Made by a program: the position numbers and the translations under genes
From: G965215045 sp965215045
GTDB taxonomy: Bacteria > Pseudomonadota > Gammaproteobacteria > JABABF01
Assembly: GCA_965215045.1 (NCBI GenBank)
Contig: OZ244031.1
Span: 558,001 to 622,000, forward strand
Length of the DNA: 64,000 nt
Reading direction: 5' to 3'
Notes under the pieces: model-generated
Databases searched by the model: none
Told to the model about the DNA's origin: nothing
What the model saw: the letters and a program-made list of their open reading frames with translations, nothing else
Shown: piece by piece, positions 16,633 to 26,005 of the stretch
Numbering within the stretch: position 1 is the first letter of the stretch
How the letters are laid out: each line of letters opens with the position of its first letter

Positions 16633-18101
16633 CAGGCCCCGGGCTCCAGGTGCACCGGGGCAGATTGCTGCATCGGCAGGCGCCGGCGCAATTCCTCGGC
16701 CACCAGGTGGATGCTGCCGGCACCCTGCACCAGGAGCACGTCTCCACCCTGGCACAGCGGCAGCAAGGTGTCCGCCGTCTCTTGCAACTCCGGCACGAAA
16801 ATCGGCTCGATCCGTCCCCGCCGCCGCAAGCTGCGGCACAGGCTGCGGCTGTCCGCTTCCGGGATTGGCACCTCGCCCGCCGCGTAGGTCTCCAGGATTA
16901 ACAGCGTGTCGACCCCGGAGAGCACATCGACAAAGTCCTCGTAGAGGTTGCGCAGGCGACTGTAGCGGTGTGGCTGAAACGCCATGAGCAGGCGCCGCCC
17001 CGGCCAGATCTCACGAACCATGTCGATGGTAATGCGCAGCTCGGTCGGGTGGTGCCCGTAATCATCCACCAACATCAGGTCCGCATCGTCCCACGCAAAG
17101 GGGCCGTCGACCTGGAAACGGCGCCCGACGCCGGTGAAATTTTGCAGGGCGCGACACAACTGCTCGTCATTGACGCCTTCTTCGGCGGCTACCGCCACCG
17201 TCGCCGCGGCGTTGCAGGCATTGTGCCGGCCCGGAACCGTCAGTTGCAGCGACAGCGGCGTCGCCGCCTCGGGCCGGCATACGTCGAAGTGAGCTTGCAA
17301 TCCCTCCTGGCGAAAATTGCAGACGCGAAAGTCCGCGTCCGCGGAAAAACCGTAACTGCGCAGGGGACGCCCCACCCGGGGCACCATGGCGCGCACCGTC
17401 GGGTCATCGATACACAACACTGCCAGGCCGTAAAAAGGCAGGTTGTGCAAAAACTCCACGTACGCATTGCAGAGACTGTTAAAATCTCCGCCGTAATTCT
17501 CCAGGTGGTCCGCTTCCAGGTTGGTCAGGATCGTCACCATCGGCTGCAAGTGCAAAAAGGAGGCGTCGCTCTCATCGGCCTCGGCCACCAGGTAACGCCC
17601 GCTACCCAGGCGGGCATTGGTGTCGATCCCGCTCAGGCGCCCGCCGATCACGAAGGTCGGGTCGCCGCCCGCCTGGGCCAGCACCGCGGAGACCATGCTG
17701 GTGGTCGTGGTTTTGCCGTGCGTTCCGGCAACGGCAATGCCGTGGCGAAAGCGCATCAGTTCCGCCAGCATCTCGGCGCGGGGCACGATCGGAATCCGCA
17801 GTTCCTGTGCCCGATGCAATTCCACGTTCGCCTCGTCCACCGCGTTCGATACCACGACGACGTCGGCACCCTCGACCTGTGCCGGATCATGACCGATGTG
17901 CACATCCACTCCCAGGGAACGCAGCCGCCTGACCTCGGCACCCTCGCTGATATCGGTGCCGGAAATCTCGTAGTTCTGGTGCAGCAGAACCTCGGCAATG
18001 CCGCACATCCCGGAACCGCCGATGCCGACGAAATGCACCCGCCGCACACGGCGCATTTCCGGAATCTGGCGCCATGTCGTTTCGCGCTCAAGCCCCTGCA
18101 T
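16632..18101 (-). CDS. murC: UDP-N-acetylmuramate–L-alanine ligase
   Basis: Adds L-Ala to UDP-MurNAc, the first step of stem-peptide assembly, in the cytoplasm. 489 residues from ATG 18101 (MQGLERETTW), close to the usual length of about 490. The N-terminal Rossmann motif is VHFVGIGGSGMCGIAEVL. The ATP-binding P-loop is VAGTHGKTTTTSMVSAVL, and central motifs are EADESDASFLHL and LTNLEADHLENYGGD. The C-terminal domain has VDDYGHHPTE and FQPHRYSR. The start overlaps the murG 3' end by 14 bp. With murD missing nearby, this is the only Mur ligase of the pair in the cluster. Confidence 0.97.
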   Translation of the reverse strand: MQGLERETTWRQIPEMRRVRRVHFVGIGGSGMCGIAEVLLHQNYEISGTDISEGAEVRRLRSLGVDVHIGHDPAQVEGADVVVVSNAVDEANVELHRAQELRIPIVPRAEMLAELMRFRHGIAVAGTHGKTTTTSMVSAVLAQAGGDPTFVIGGRLSGIDTNARLGSGRYLVAEADESDASFLHLQPMVTILTNLEADHLENYGGDFNSLCNAYVEFLHNLPFYGLAVLCIDDPTVRAMVPRVGRPLRSYGFSADADFRVCNFRQEGLQAHFDVCRPEAATPLSLQLTVPGRHNACNAAATVAVAAEEGVNDEQLCRALQNFTGVGRRFQVDGPFAWDDADLMLVDDYGHHPTELRITIDMVREIWPGRRLLMAFQPHRYSRLRNLYEDFVDVLSGVDTLLILETYAAGEVPIPEADSRSLCRSLRRRGRIEPIFVPELQETADTLLPLCQGGDVLLVQGAGSIHLVAEELRRRLPMQQSAPVHLEPGA

Positions 18102-19179
18102 GATTTCTCCCCAGCATCCGTTCGCAGGCATCGGCGACCCGCCGGGCCGCCTCCGGTTGACCCAGACGCGCCGCCGCCTCCGCCATACCGAGCAGCGCAC
18201 TGCGCTCTGCTCCCAACTCCCCGAGCACGGCACCCAGGGACGACGCATTTAATTGCTCTTCCGGCAATAGGCGCGCCGCACCGGCACGCACAAAATATTC
18301 CGCGTTGATCCTCTGGTGGTCATCTGCGGCGTGCGGCAGCGGCGTCAATATCGCACCCAGGCCGACGGCGGCCAATTCCGAGAGCGTCATGGCACCGGAG
18401 CGGCACAACACCAGTTCAGCCCAATGGTACGCCTGGGCCATATCCTCTATGAAGGCATCGACCCGCACCGGGATGTCCCCCCAGGCTCTGCGCACCTCCT
18501 GCTGCATGGCAGAACCGCACTGGTGCCAGACCTCCGGGCACTCGGCATCCGGCAGTTGCCGCAGGGCGGCGGGCACCGTCCGGTTCAAGGGTGCCGCTCC
18601 CTGGCTGCCACCCAGGACCAGCAGTCGCAAGGCACCACTGCGTCCGGCCAGGCGCTCTGCAGGCGGCGGCAGGCGGGTCAGGGACTCGCGCACGGGATTG
18701 CCCACGAAGCGCGCATCCGGATCGGAAAAAGCGCCGGGAAATCCCTCGAGCACCTCCCGGGCGAAGCGGTGCAAAATACGGTTGCTCAGGCCGGGGATCG
18801 CGTTTTGTTCGTGAATCAGCAGGGGACAGCGCAACAGGGCGGCGACCAGGCCGCCCGGCCCCGCGCTGTAGCCACCCATGCCCAGGACACAATCGGGACG
18901 CACGCGCAGCATCAGGCGCAGGGTTTGCACCAGGGCACGACCCAATTTCCAGGCGGCCCGGGGCCAGGCACCCGGGGCCAGACCCCGCAGACGCCCGACC
19001 GGGATCGTGTCGAAGGCGAGACCCGCCTGCGGTGCCAGGCGCATCTCCAGTTCGCGGCCGACGCCCAGCCAGTGGACGTCGATATTGCGCGCACGCAATT
19101 GCTCCGCTACCGACAGTGCCGGAAACACATGTCCGCCGGTGCCGCCCGCCAGGATCATTACCACGGGACGCCCCCTCAT
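18088..19179 (-). CDS. murG: UDP-N-acetylglucosamine transferase (lipid II synthase)
   Basis: Peripheral inner-membrane GT28 glycosyltransferase converting lipid I to lipid II. The start at ATG 19179 (MRGRPVVMILAGGTGGHVFP) overlaps the ftsW stop (ATGA) and puts the donor loop GGTGGH near the N-terminus, as in the family; an ATG 30 bases upstream is less likely. Other signatures: GMGGYSAGPGGL, IHEQNAIPGLSNRIL, FVGNPVR, LVLGGSQGAAPLN and the C-terminal CRSGAMTLSELAAVGL with PLPHAADDHQRINAEY. 363 residues. Confidence 0.97.
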   Translation of the reverse strand: MRGRPVVMILAGGTGGHVFPALSVAEQLRARNIDVHWLGVGRELEMRLAPQAGLAFDTIPVGRLRGLAPGAWPRAAWKLGRALVQTLRLMLRVRPDCVLGMGGYSAGPGGLVAALLRCPLLIHEQNAIPGLSNRILHRFAREVLEGFPGAFSDPDARFVGNPVRESLTRLPPPAERLAGRSGALRLLVLGGSQGAAPLNRTVPAALRQLPDAECPEVWHQCGSAMQQEVRRAWGDIPVRVDAFIEDMAQAYHWAELVLCRSGAMTLSELAAVGLGAILTPLPHAADDHQRINAEYFVRAGAARLLPEEQLNASSLGAVLGELGAERSALLGMAEAAARLGQPEAARRVADACERMLGRNHAGA

Positions 19180-20309
19180 ATTCTCCGATGACGGCGGATA
19201 GCCGCGCATTCATAATCGATGCGCAGCACGAGTGCCACGAACAGGACACTCACTACGAGGCTGCTGCCGCCGTAACTGATAAAAGGCAGGGTCAGACCCT
19301 TGGGCGGCAACAGGCCCATGCTGACTCCCATGTTGATAAAACTCTGTACGGCGAACAGCACTGCCACGCCGTAGGCGAGATAAGAGGCGAAATGGGCACC
19401 CTTTTGCCGGACGCGCCAGGCGACCAGGAACATGCGCCAGACCAGCAGCGCAAACAGGACCACAAGGCCCAGGATTCCCACAAGGCCCAACTCTTCGGCG
19501 ACCACGGCGAAAATAAAATCGTTGTGCACTTCCGGCAGGTACAGCTGCTTTTGAATGCCGTTGCCCAGGCCGCTGCCGAACCATCCACCGCGGCCAAAGG
19601 CGATCAGCGATTGAATCAACTGGTAGCCGCTGCCGTACGGCTCCGCCCAGGGATTCCAAAAAACCTGCAGGCGTTCCAGGCGGTAGGGAGAAACGGCGAC
19701 CAACAGGACAAGGCTGCCGGCGGAAACGGCACCCAGAATGATAAAAGCCAGCAGCTTCATCCCTCCCAGGAGCAGCATCGCCAGGCTCATGCAGCTGAGC
19801 ACGAGCACGGCACCAAAATCCGGCTCGGCCAGCAACAGCAATGCGATCACCGGCAAGACCAGCAGCAACGGACGCCAGGAGAGCCCGGGATTCTGCTCGC
19901 GCCGCGCCAGGAAGTCCGCCAGGTACAGCGCCAGGCAGAATTTCATCAGTTCCGAGGGCTGTGCGTGCAGCAGTCCCAGCGGCAGCCAGCGACGACTGCC
20001 GTTGACTTCAAAACCGACGCCCGGGACCAGCACCAGGGCCAGCAGCAGCAGTGCCAATGCCAGGGCCCAGCCGCTCCAGCGCTGCCAGTAGCGCACCGGT
20101 ATTCGCAAAACGATGATGGCCAGGAACAATGCCACGCCCAGGTGCACGCCGTGGCGGGCAATAAAAAACCAGGGACTGCCGCTGACTTCGACCGCGTATT
20201 CCATCGACGAGGAGCAGACCATGACCAGGCCGAAGGCCAGCAGGCAGGCGAATACCGCCGGCAGAACGCGGTCGCCCTGTTGCGGGTTCGGCAAGGTCGC
20301 GGCGTGCAT
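19176..20309 (-). CDS. ftsW: Septal peptidoglycan polymerase FtsW (SEDS family)
   Basis: Multi-pass inner-membrane SEDS glycosyltransferase that works with FtsI at the septum. 377 residues from ATG 20309, which overlaps the mraY stop by one base. About ten hydrophobic segments are visible. SEDS motifs include VNGSRRWLPLGLLHAQPSEL, ALLLLAEPDFGAVLVL, the GSGYQLIQSLIAFGRGGWFG loop, PEVHNDFIFAVVAEELGL and PFISYGGSSLV at the C-terminal end. In most relatives murD sits directly upstream; here mraY does. Confidence 0.97.
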   Translation of the reverse strand: MHAATLPNPQQGDRVLPAVFACLLAFGLVMVCSSSMEYAVEVSGSPWFFIARHGVHLGVALFLAIIVLRIPVRYWQRWSGWALALALLLLALVLVPGVGFEVNGSRRWLPLGLLHAQPSELMKFCLALYLADFLARREQNPGLSWRPLLLVLPVIALLLLAEPDFGAVLVLSCMSLAMLLLGGMKLLAFIILGAVSAGSLVLLVAVSPYRLERLQVFWNPWAEPYGSGYQLIQSLIAFGRGGWFGSGLGNGIQKQLYLPEVHNDFIFAVVAEELGLVGILGLVVLFALLVWRMFLVAWRVRQKGAHFASYLAYGVAVLFAVQSFINMGVSMGLLPPKGLTLPFISYGGSSLVVSVLFVALVLRIDYECAAIRRHRRI

Positions 20310-21394
20310 CAGCGTAACTTCAGGGTCGCCAGGCCCGCCAGCACCAGTAGCAGGGTGATAATCCAGAAACGGACAATCACCCGGGGTTCCGGCCAGCCCT
20401 TGAGTTCGAAATGGTGGTGCAGGGGTGCCATCATGAACACGCGCCGCCCGGTCAGCTTGTAAGAAGACACCTGCACGATCACCGAGATCGCTTCCATGAC
20501 AAAAATGCCGCCCATGATGAACAGCAGCAGTTCCTGGCGCGTGATGACCGAGATGATGCCCAGGGCCGCACCCAGTGCCAGGGCACCGACGTCGCCCATG
20601 AAAATTTGCGCGGGATACGTGTTGAACCAGAGGAAACCCAGTCCGGCACCGCCCAGTGCGGCGCAAAAAGCGACCAGTTCCCCGGTGTCGGGGATATGGG
20701 GAATGTAGAGGTAGGAGGCGAATTCCGCATGACCGGTCAGGTAGGCGATCACGCCCAGGGCCGCACCGACCAGCACCACGGGCAGAATGGCGAGTCCGTC
20801 CAGGCCGTCGGTCAGGTTGACCGAATTGCTGGTGCCGACAATCACCAGCATGGCGAACGGGATGTACCATACGCCGAGATCGGGATAGAAATTCTTGAAA
20901 AAGGGCACCACCAGGCTGGTGCCGCCTTCCAGTTCCCGGACGACTAAGAACAGCAGGCCCACCACCAGCAGACAGGCCAGCGATTGCCAGAACAGCTTGA
21001 CGCGCACCGTCAGCCCCGAAGAATTACGCCGCGACAGCTTGAGATAATCATCGCAAAAGCCGATCAGGCCGAAGAGCAGGATCAGTGCCAGCACCAGCCA
21101 CACGTACCAGTTGTCCAGGCTCGACCACAACAGGGTGCTGACCACGATCGCCGGCAGCAGGAACATGCCGCCCATGGTCGGGGTATCGGTCTTGCTGAGA
21201 TGGGTATGCGGCCCCTCGTTCCGGATCGACTGGCTGATATGCCGGGCACTGAAGTTGCGAATAATGTACGGCCCCAGCCAGAGCACGATCAGGAAAGCGG
21301 TGACCACGCTGCAGATCGCGCGCAAGCTCAGGTATTGAAACACCCGGAACGCGCCGACGTACTGCGTCAGCCACTCAAATAACCAAGGCAGCAT
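20309..21394 (-). CDS. mraY: Phospho-N-acetylmuramoyl-pentapeptide transferase
   Basis: Integral-membrane enzyme transferring phospho-MurNAc-pentapeptide to undecaprenyl phosphate (lipid I). 361 residues from ATG 21394 (MLPWLFEWLTQYV), overlapping the murF stop by one base. Family motifs: TPTMGGMFLL, GFCDDYLKLSRRNSSGL, NSVNLTDGLDGLA, the FMGDVGALALGAALG loop with the catalytic Asp, and the conserved histidine run APLHHHFELKGWPEP near the C-terminus. It is directly followed by ftsW with no room for murD. Confidence 0.98.
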   Translation of the reverse strand: MLPWLFEWLTQYVGAFRVFQYLSLRAICSVVTAFLIVLWLGPYIIRNFSARHISQSIRNEGPHTHLSKTDTPTMGGMFLLPAIVVSTLLWSSLDNWYVWLVLALILLFGLIGFCDDYLKLSRRNSSGLTVRVKLFWQSLACLLVVGLLFLVVRELEGGTSLVVPFFKNFYPDLGVWYIPFAMLVIVGTSNSVNLTDGLDGLAILPVVLVGAALGVIAYLTGHAEFASYLYIPHIPDTGELVAFCAALGGAGLGFLWFNTYPAQIFMGDVGALALGAALGIISVITRQELLLFIMGGIFVMEAISVIVQVSSYKLTGRRVFMMAPLHHHFELKGWPEPRVIVRFWIITLLLVLAGLATLKLR

Positions 21395-22758
21395 TATGCG
21401 CTCCCCCCGGGTTCCGGCATCGCACACAACTTTTGCACCACGCGCTCCATGCCCGCTGCGCGCGAGCCCTTGACCAGGATCGCGGAAAAATCCGCGGCAC
21501 TCAGTTCCAGGTGCTCCAGCAATTCCGGCTGTGCGGGGAAATGCCGTGCCCCGGCACCAAAGCTTTCCGCCGCCGCCCGGGTCAGCGGCCCGCAACAGAA
21601 CAGTGCCTCGATGTCTGCCGTGCGGGCATACTCTCCCACCTGGCGGTGCAGCTCTGCGGCGGCCTCGCCCAGTTCCGCCATTTCGCCCAGTACCAACAGG
21701 CGCGGGGCGGGATAGGTGCAGAGCACGTCAATCGCCCGCCGCACCGTCTCCGGGCTGGCGTTGTAACTGTCGTCGATGACCGCCGGCCCGGACTCCCGCA
21801 CGCGCTGCAGGCGTCCTGCGGGCGGCGGCAGGGATTCCAGTGCCTCGATCATGCGCGCGGGGTCCAGTTCCAGGAGCGTACCCACCGCGACGGCGGCAGC
21901 CGCATTCAGCGCATTGTGCACCCCGGCCAGGCGCAGTTGCACCGGCCATTGCCGCTCCCCGATGCACAGCGTGAACGCCGCGGTGCCGGCCGCATGCTGC
22001 AGTTGCATCACGCGGCAGTCGGCACGCTCCGCGGTGCCAAAAAAGATGATGCGCCGTCCGGCGCAACGCGCGACCCAGGCATCGGCCGCCGGGTCATCGG
22101 CATTGAGCACCGCGGCACCGCCGGCGGGCAGCTCATCCAGGATTTCACCCTTGCCCCGCACCACGCCATCCAGATCGCCAAAGCCCTGCAAGTGTGCCGG
22201 CAGCGCATTGGTGATGACCGCAATATCGGGACGGGCCAGGGCGGACAGGAAGGCGATCTCCCCCTCGCGGGCGGCACCCATTTCGACCACCGCGGCACCG
22301 TGCCCGGCCTGCAGGGACAACAGGGTCAGCGGCACGCCGATCTCATTGTTGTGATTGGCCTCCGTCGCCAGGGTTTCCCCGCGGATGCGCAGCACGGCGG
22401 CGATCATTTCCTTGCAGGTGGTTTTGCCGGCACTGCCGGTGACGGCGACCAGCGGGCGCGTGAATTCACCGCGATTCCAGGCCGCTAAGCGGCCCAGTGC
22501 CCGATGGGTGTCAGCGACCTGCACGCAGCCCAGGCGCGGTACCGGTGCCCCCGCAACGACGGCACCGGCCGCCCCGCGCCGTTCCACCTCCGGCAGGAAA
22601 TCATGGCCATCAAAGTGCTCACCGCGGATGGCAAAGAACAACTGCTGCGCCCGCAGGCTGCGACTGTCAATGCAAACGCTCTCAAACCGCGCATCCCGCC
22701 CGTGCAACTGCCCGGACACGGTCGCCGCCATCTCCGACAAGCGCAGTGCCCGCATCAT
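21394..22758 (-). CDS. murF: UDP-MurNAc-tripeptide–D-alanyl-D-alanine ligase
   Basis: Adds D-Ala-D-Ala to UDP-MurNAc-tripeptide. 454 residues from ATG 22758 (or the next codon, 22755), in a 4-bp overlap with murE. The Mur ligase P-loop is VAVTGSAGKTTCKEMIAAVL. Then come TEANHNNEIGVPLTLL, VEMGAAREGEIAFLS and ITNALPAHLQGFG in the central domain, and VIDDSYNASPETVRRAID in the C-terminal domain. Length is normal. Confidence 0.97.
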   Translation of the reverse strand: MMRALRLSEMAATVSGQLHGRDARFESVCIDSRSLRAQQLFFAIRGEHFDGHDFLPEVERRGAAGAVVAGAPVPRLGCVQVADTHRALGRLAAWNRGEFTRPLVAVTGSAGKTTCKEMIAAVLRIRGETLATEANHNNEIGVPLTLLSLQAGHGAAVVEMGAAREGEIAFLSALARPDIAVITNALPAHLQGFGDLDGVVRGKGEILDELPAGGAAVLNADDPAADAWVARCAGRRIIFFGTAERADCRVMQLQHAAGTAAFTLCIGERQWPVQLRLAGVHNALNAAAAVAVGTLLELDPARMIEALESLPPPAGRLQRVRESGPAVIDDSYNASPETVRRAIDVLCTYPAPRLLVLGEMAELGEAAAELHRQVGEYARTADIEALFCCGPLTRAAAESFGAGARHFPAQPELLEHLELSAADFSAILVKGSRAAGMERVVQKLCAMPEPGGSA

Positions 22759-24254
22759 GCCGACTCCCCGGCCGTTTCACGGCGGCGCAGGCAGGCACCC
22801 GCCTCCTGCACATCGTCAAATGGCAGGCGCTGGCCTTCGATTTCCAGGAAACGTTCATGCCCCCTGCCGGCGATCAACAAGGCATCGCCGGGCTGCAACA
22901 GCTCGATGACCTGGCCCAGGGCCTGGCCGCGATCTTCGATGACCTGGCACTTGGCGGGGAGACTCATGCCGGCCTGTATCTCCGCGATAATTTCCGTTGT
23001 CTTTTCACCGCGCGAGTTGTCGGCACTCAGCACCACCTGGTCGGCCCAGCGTTCGGCGACTTCCCCCATCTGCGGACGCTTGGCGCGATCGCGTTCACCG
23101 CCGCAACCGAACAGGCACCACAAGCGTCCCTGGCAACGGACGCGCAGGGTGCGCAAAGCCTGTTCCAGGGCCATGGCCGTGTGCGCGTAGTCGACAATCA
23201 CCTCCAGGCCCAGGCGATTCGGCAGCACTTGCATGCGGCCCGGGGGCAGATGGACGCCCTGCAAGACCTCCACCGCCTGTGCCAGGGGGATCTCGCAGCC
23301 TACCAGGATGGCCGCACATCCCAACAGGTTGCGCAGGTTGAATTGACCGGGCAGGGAAGTGTGCAGCTCGGCATCGCCCCAATCGCCGCTGATGCGCAAC
23401 ACGCCGTCATCCAGTGCCCGGGCGCGCATGCGGGCGTCGGGTGCGGCACCCCAGGAGATCAATTCCACGTCCGGGTGCATCAGCGCGGCAATTTGCGGGG
23501 CGCAGGGGTCATCCCAGTTCAGGGCCGCACAGCGCAGGCCAGCACCGCAGAACAGGCGGGTCTTGGCGGCGAGATACGCCTGTGTGCTGCCGTGGTACTC
23601 CAAGTGGTCCGCACCCAGGCCGGTAAATAGTGCCGCCCGGAACTGCAGACCCCGGGCCCGGTCCTGCTGCAATCCGTGGGAAGACATCTCGAGCACGGCC
23701 CAGGCGGCGCGGTGCTCCCGCAGCCGGTGCAGCAGGCGATACAGGTCCAGCACATCCGGGGTGGTCAGGGCGGTCTCCTCCAGCAGTTCGCCACCCAGAT
23801 GACAACCCAGGCTGCCGATGAGGCCGCAGGGACGCTCCAGCGCATCCAGTGCCTGGGCGAGAAATGCACAGCTGCTGCTTTTGCCGTCGGTGCCGGTCAC
23901 CCCGATCAATTCCAGTTGCGCGGCGGGGGAGTCGTAAAACCGGTCTGCCAGGGCACCGAGCCGGGCGCGCAATTCTGGCAGCACAAACACCGGTACCCCG
24001 GCCAATTCGGGCGCGGGAACGCCGGGAACCTGCTCCACCACCAGTGCTGCCGCCCCGCGGACAACGGCATCCCCCAGGTAGTCCCTGCCGTCTCCCTGTT
24101 CCCCGCGGCAGGCCAGGAAAACATCTCCGGGGCGAATGCGCCGGCTGTCTGCAGCCAGACCCGGCACCGGGATGCGCGCCGCCGTCCCGCCGAGTTCCGG
24201 CAACAGCTGCGACAGCGACACCCCGGTCTCTTCGCGCCGTGCCGGCATCGCCAT
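22755..24254 (-). CDS. murE: UDP-MurNAc-L-Ala-D-Glu–2,6-diaminopimelate ligase
   Basis: Adds the third residue of the stem peptide. 499 residues from ATG 24254, overlapping the ftsI stop by one base. The P-loop reads GVTGTDGKSSSCAFLAQAL, a Ser variant of the usual GKT. The central motifs are TTPDVLDLYRLLHRL, LEMSSHGLQQDR and FTGLGADHLEYHG (usually N-L-x-x-D-H-L). The region that selects diaminopimelate is normally DNPR; here it reads SADNSRGEKTTEII, with the Arg kept but Pro replaced by Ser. Diaminopimelate is still the most likely substrate. Confidence 0.95.
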   Translation of the reverse strand: MAMPARREETGVSLSQLLPELGGTAARIPVPGLAADSRRIRPGDVFLACRGEQGDGRDYLGDAVVRGAAALVVEQVPGVPAPELAGVPVFVLPELRARLGALADRFYDSPAAQLELIGVTGTDGKSSSCAFLAQALDALERPCGLIGSLGCHLGGELLEETALTTPDVLDLYRLLHRLREHRAAWAVLEMSSHGLQQDRARGLQFRAALFTGLGADHLEYHGSTQAYLAAKTRLFCGAGLRCAALNWDDPCAPQIAALMHPDVELISWGAAPDARMRARALDDGVLRISGDWGDAELHTSLPGQFNLRNLLGCAAILVGCEIPLAQAVEVLQGVHLPPGRMQVLPNRLGLEVIVDYAHTAMALEQALRTLRVRCQGRLWCLFGCGGERDRAKRPQMGEVAERWADQVVLSADNSRGEKTTEIIAEIQAGMSLPAKCQVIEDRGQALGQVIELLQPGDALLIAGRGHERFLEIEGQRLPFDDVQEAGACLRRRETAGESA

Positions 24255-26005
24255 CAGCTCCGCTCCACCCGGCTGGCCAGCGGCGGTGCCACGGGCAGAT
24301 TATCCGGCGGGACATTCAACAACCGCAAAACCACGTCCATCACCCGGGAAAACACCGGCGCGGCGACACTGCCGCCGGAATAGACATCGCCCCGGGGGCT
24401 GTCGATGACTACGACCGCCGCCACCTGCGGGGCACTGACCGGGGCGACACCGGCAAAAAGCGCCTGGTGTTCATTGTCCGAATATGCGCCCTGCCCGGGA
24501 TCGTAGCGCCGAATGGTGCCGGTCTTGCCCGCCACCCGGTAACCGAAGACCTGCGCCCTGGCCCCGGTGCCGCCGTCACGCACTACCTCCTCCAGCATTT
24601 GCAACAGTTTCCGGGCACTTCCCGGGTTCAACACCCGCTTGCCCGCCGGTGCCTGGTCCGCCGCCAGGTGCAACAGGCGCAGGGGGCGCTTCCAGCCATC
24701 TGCGGCCAGTACCACATAGGCCTGGGCGAGTTGCAAAGCGGTGGTGGACATGCCGTAGCCGAAGGACAGGTTGACCCGATCGATATTCCGCCAATTCGAG
24801 CGCCGGGGCAGGCGCCCCTCGCTCTCTCCCGGCAGGCCGGCACCGGGGGCGACGCCAAAACCGACCCGTTGCAACAGCGCGGGGAGCGCATCCGGGCGCA
24901 ACCCCAACACCAGGCGTGCAATCCCGACCTGGCTGGAGTTGCCGAGAATCCCGCCCAGGTCCAGGGCACCGTAATTCCGGGTGTCATGCAGGATCTTGAC
25001 GCCCAGGTCCAGGTAACCCGGGTGCGTGTCGATGAGGCTGTCGGGCGTATACAAGCCGCTTTCCAGCGCAGCGAGCACCGCAAAAGGCTTGATCGTCGAA
25101 CCGGGCTCAAAAAGATCGACGGCGGCGCGGTTGCGCTGGTGAGCCAGTTGCAACTCCCGGCGGTCATTGGGATTGTGCGAAGGACTGTTGACCATGGCCA
25201 GGATTTCGCCGCTGGGAACATCCACCACCACCACCGAGCCGCCCCGGGCACCCGTGAGATGCACGGCACGCTTGAGTTCCCGGTAGGCCACGTATTGCAC
25301 GCGCAAGTCCAGGCTGAGCCGCAGGTCGCCTCCCGGGCGCGCGACCTTCACGCTCCCCAGTTCGCGAATGATGCGCCCGGAACGGTCCTGGAGCACCCGC
25401 TTGCTGCCGGGTGTGGCGCGCAACCACTTGTCATGGGAAAATTCGATGCCCTCCAAGCCCCTGCCATCTATGTCGGTGAGACCCACCACCCCCGCAGTGA
25501 CTTCGGCCGCGGGATAAAAACGCTGGTACTCGGTGCGGGCCTGTACGCCCGGGATCTGCAAGTCCAGGATCCCCCGGGCGACGTCCGGCTCCATAAGGCG
25601 CTGCAAGTAGACAAATTCCCGCTCACTGCGCGCGTGCAGGTACTCGCCCAGCTCCCCCTCATCACGCGCCAGGGCCGCAGCCAGGCGCGGCAGTTCTGCG
25701 GCCGGCAGGCCGGCGGGATGCACGCCCAGGGTCAGGGAGGGAATACTGACGGCCAGCACCTCGCCGCGGCGATCGCTGATCATGCCGCGATGCACTTGTA
25801 CGGGGATCGTGCGCACCGCCCGCTCTTCGCCCTCCTGGCGCAGGAAATAAGCCCCGCGGTCTGCTTTCGGATCAATGAGCTGCAAGTGCAGGGCGTAATA
25901 CGCCAGACACAGGTACAAGCCCGCCAGGGACAGCACCGGCAGGCAGAAACGCCACCGGGTCCAGGGGGCCGGGTAGCGGGGCTGCAACTTGGGACGCCGT
26001 CTCAT
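24254..26005 (-). CDS. ftsI: Septal transpeptidase FtsI (PBP3)
   Basis: Class B penicillin-binding protein crosslinking septal peptidoglycan, anchored by one N-terminal membrane helix (FCLPVLSLAGLYLCLAYYAL). 583 residues; start ATG 26005 overlaps ftsL (ATGA). The catalytic serine motif is FEPGSTIKPFAVLAAL (SxxK) and the third motif is VAGKTGTIRRY (KTG). The second motif, normally Ser-x-Asn in KSSNVG, reads GNSSQVGIARL, so the Asn is a Gln. FSFGYG-like LSFGYGMSTTALQLAQAY and FAGVAPVSAPQVA also match PBP3. It pairs with FtsW. Confidence 0.96.
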   Translation of the reverse strand: MRRRPKLQPRYPAPWTRWRFCLPVLSLAGLYLCLAYYALHLQLIDPKADRGAYFLRQEGEERAVRTIPVQVHRGMISDRRGEVLAVSIPSLTLGVHPAGLPAAELPRLAAALARDEGELGEYLHARSEREFVYLQRLMEPDVARGILDLQIPGVQARTEYQRFYPAAEVTAGVVGLTDIDGRGLEGIEFSHDKWLRATPGSKRVLQDRSGRIIRELGSVKVARPGGDLRLSLDLRVQYVAYRELKRAVHLTGARGGSVVVVDVPSGEILAMVNSPSHNPNDRRELQLAHQRNRAAVDLFEPGSTIKPFAVLAALESGLYTPDSLIDTHPGYLDLGVKILHDTRNYGALDLGGILGNSSQVGIARLVLGLRPDALPALLQRVGFGVAPGAGLPGESEGRLPRRSNWRNIDRVNLSFGYGMSTTALQLAQAYVVLAADGWKRPLRLLHLAADQAPAGKRVLNPGSARKLLQMLEEVVRDGGTGARAQVFGYRVAGKTGTIRRYDPGQGAYSDNEHQALFAGVAPVSAPQVAAVVVIDSPRGDVYSGGSVAAPVFSRVMDVVLRLLNVPPDNLPVAPPLASRVERS

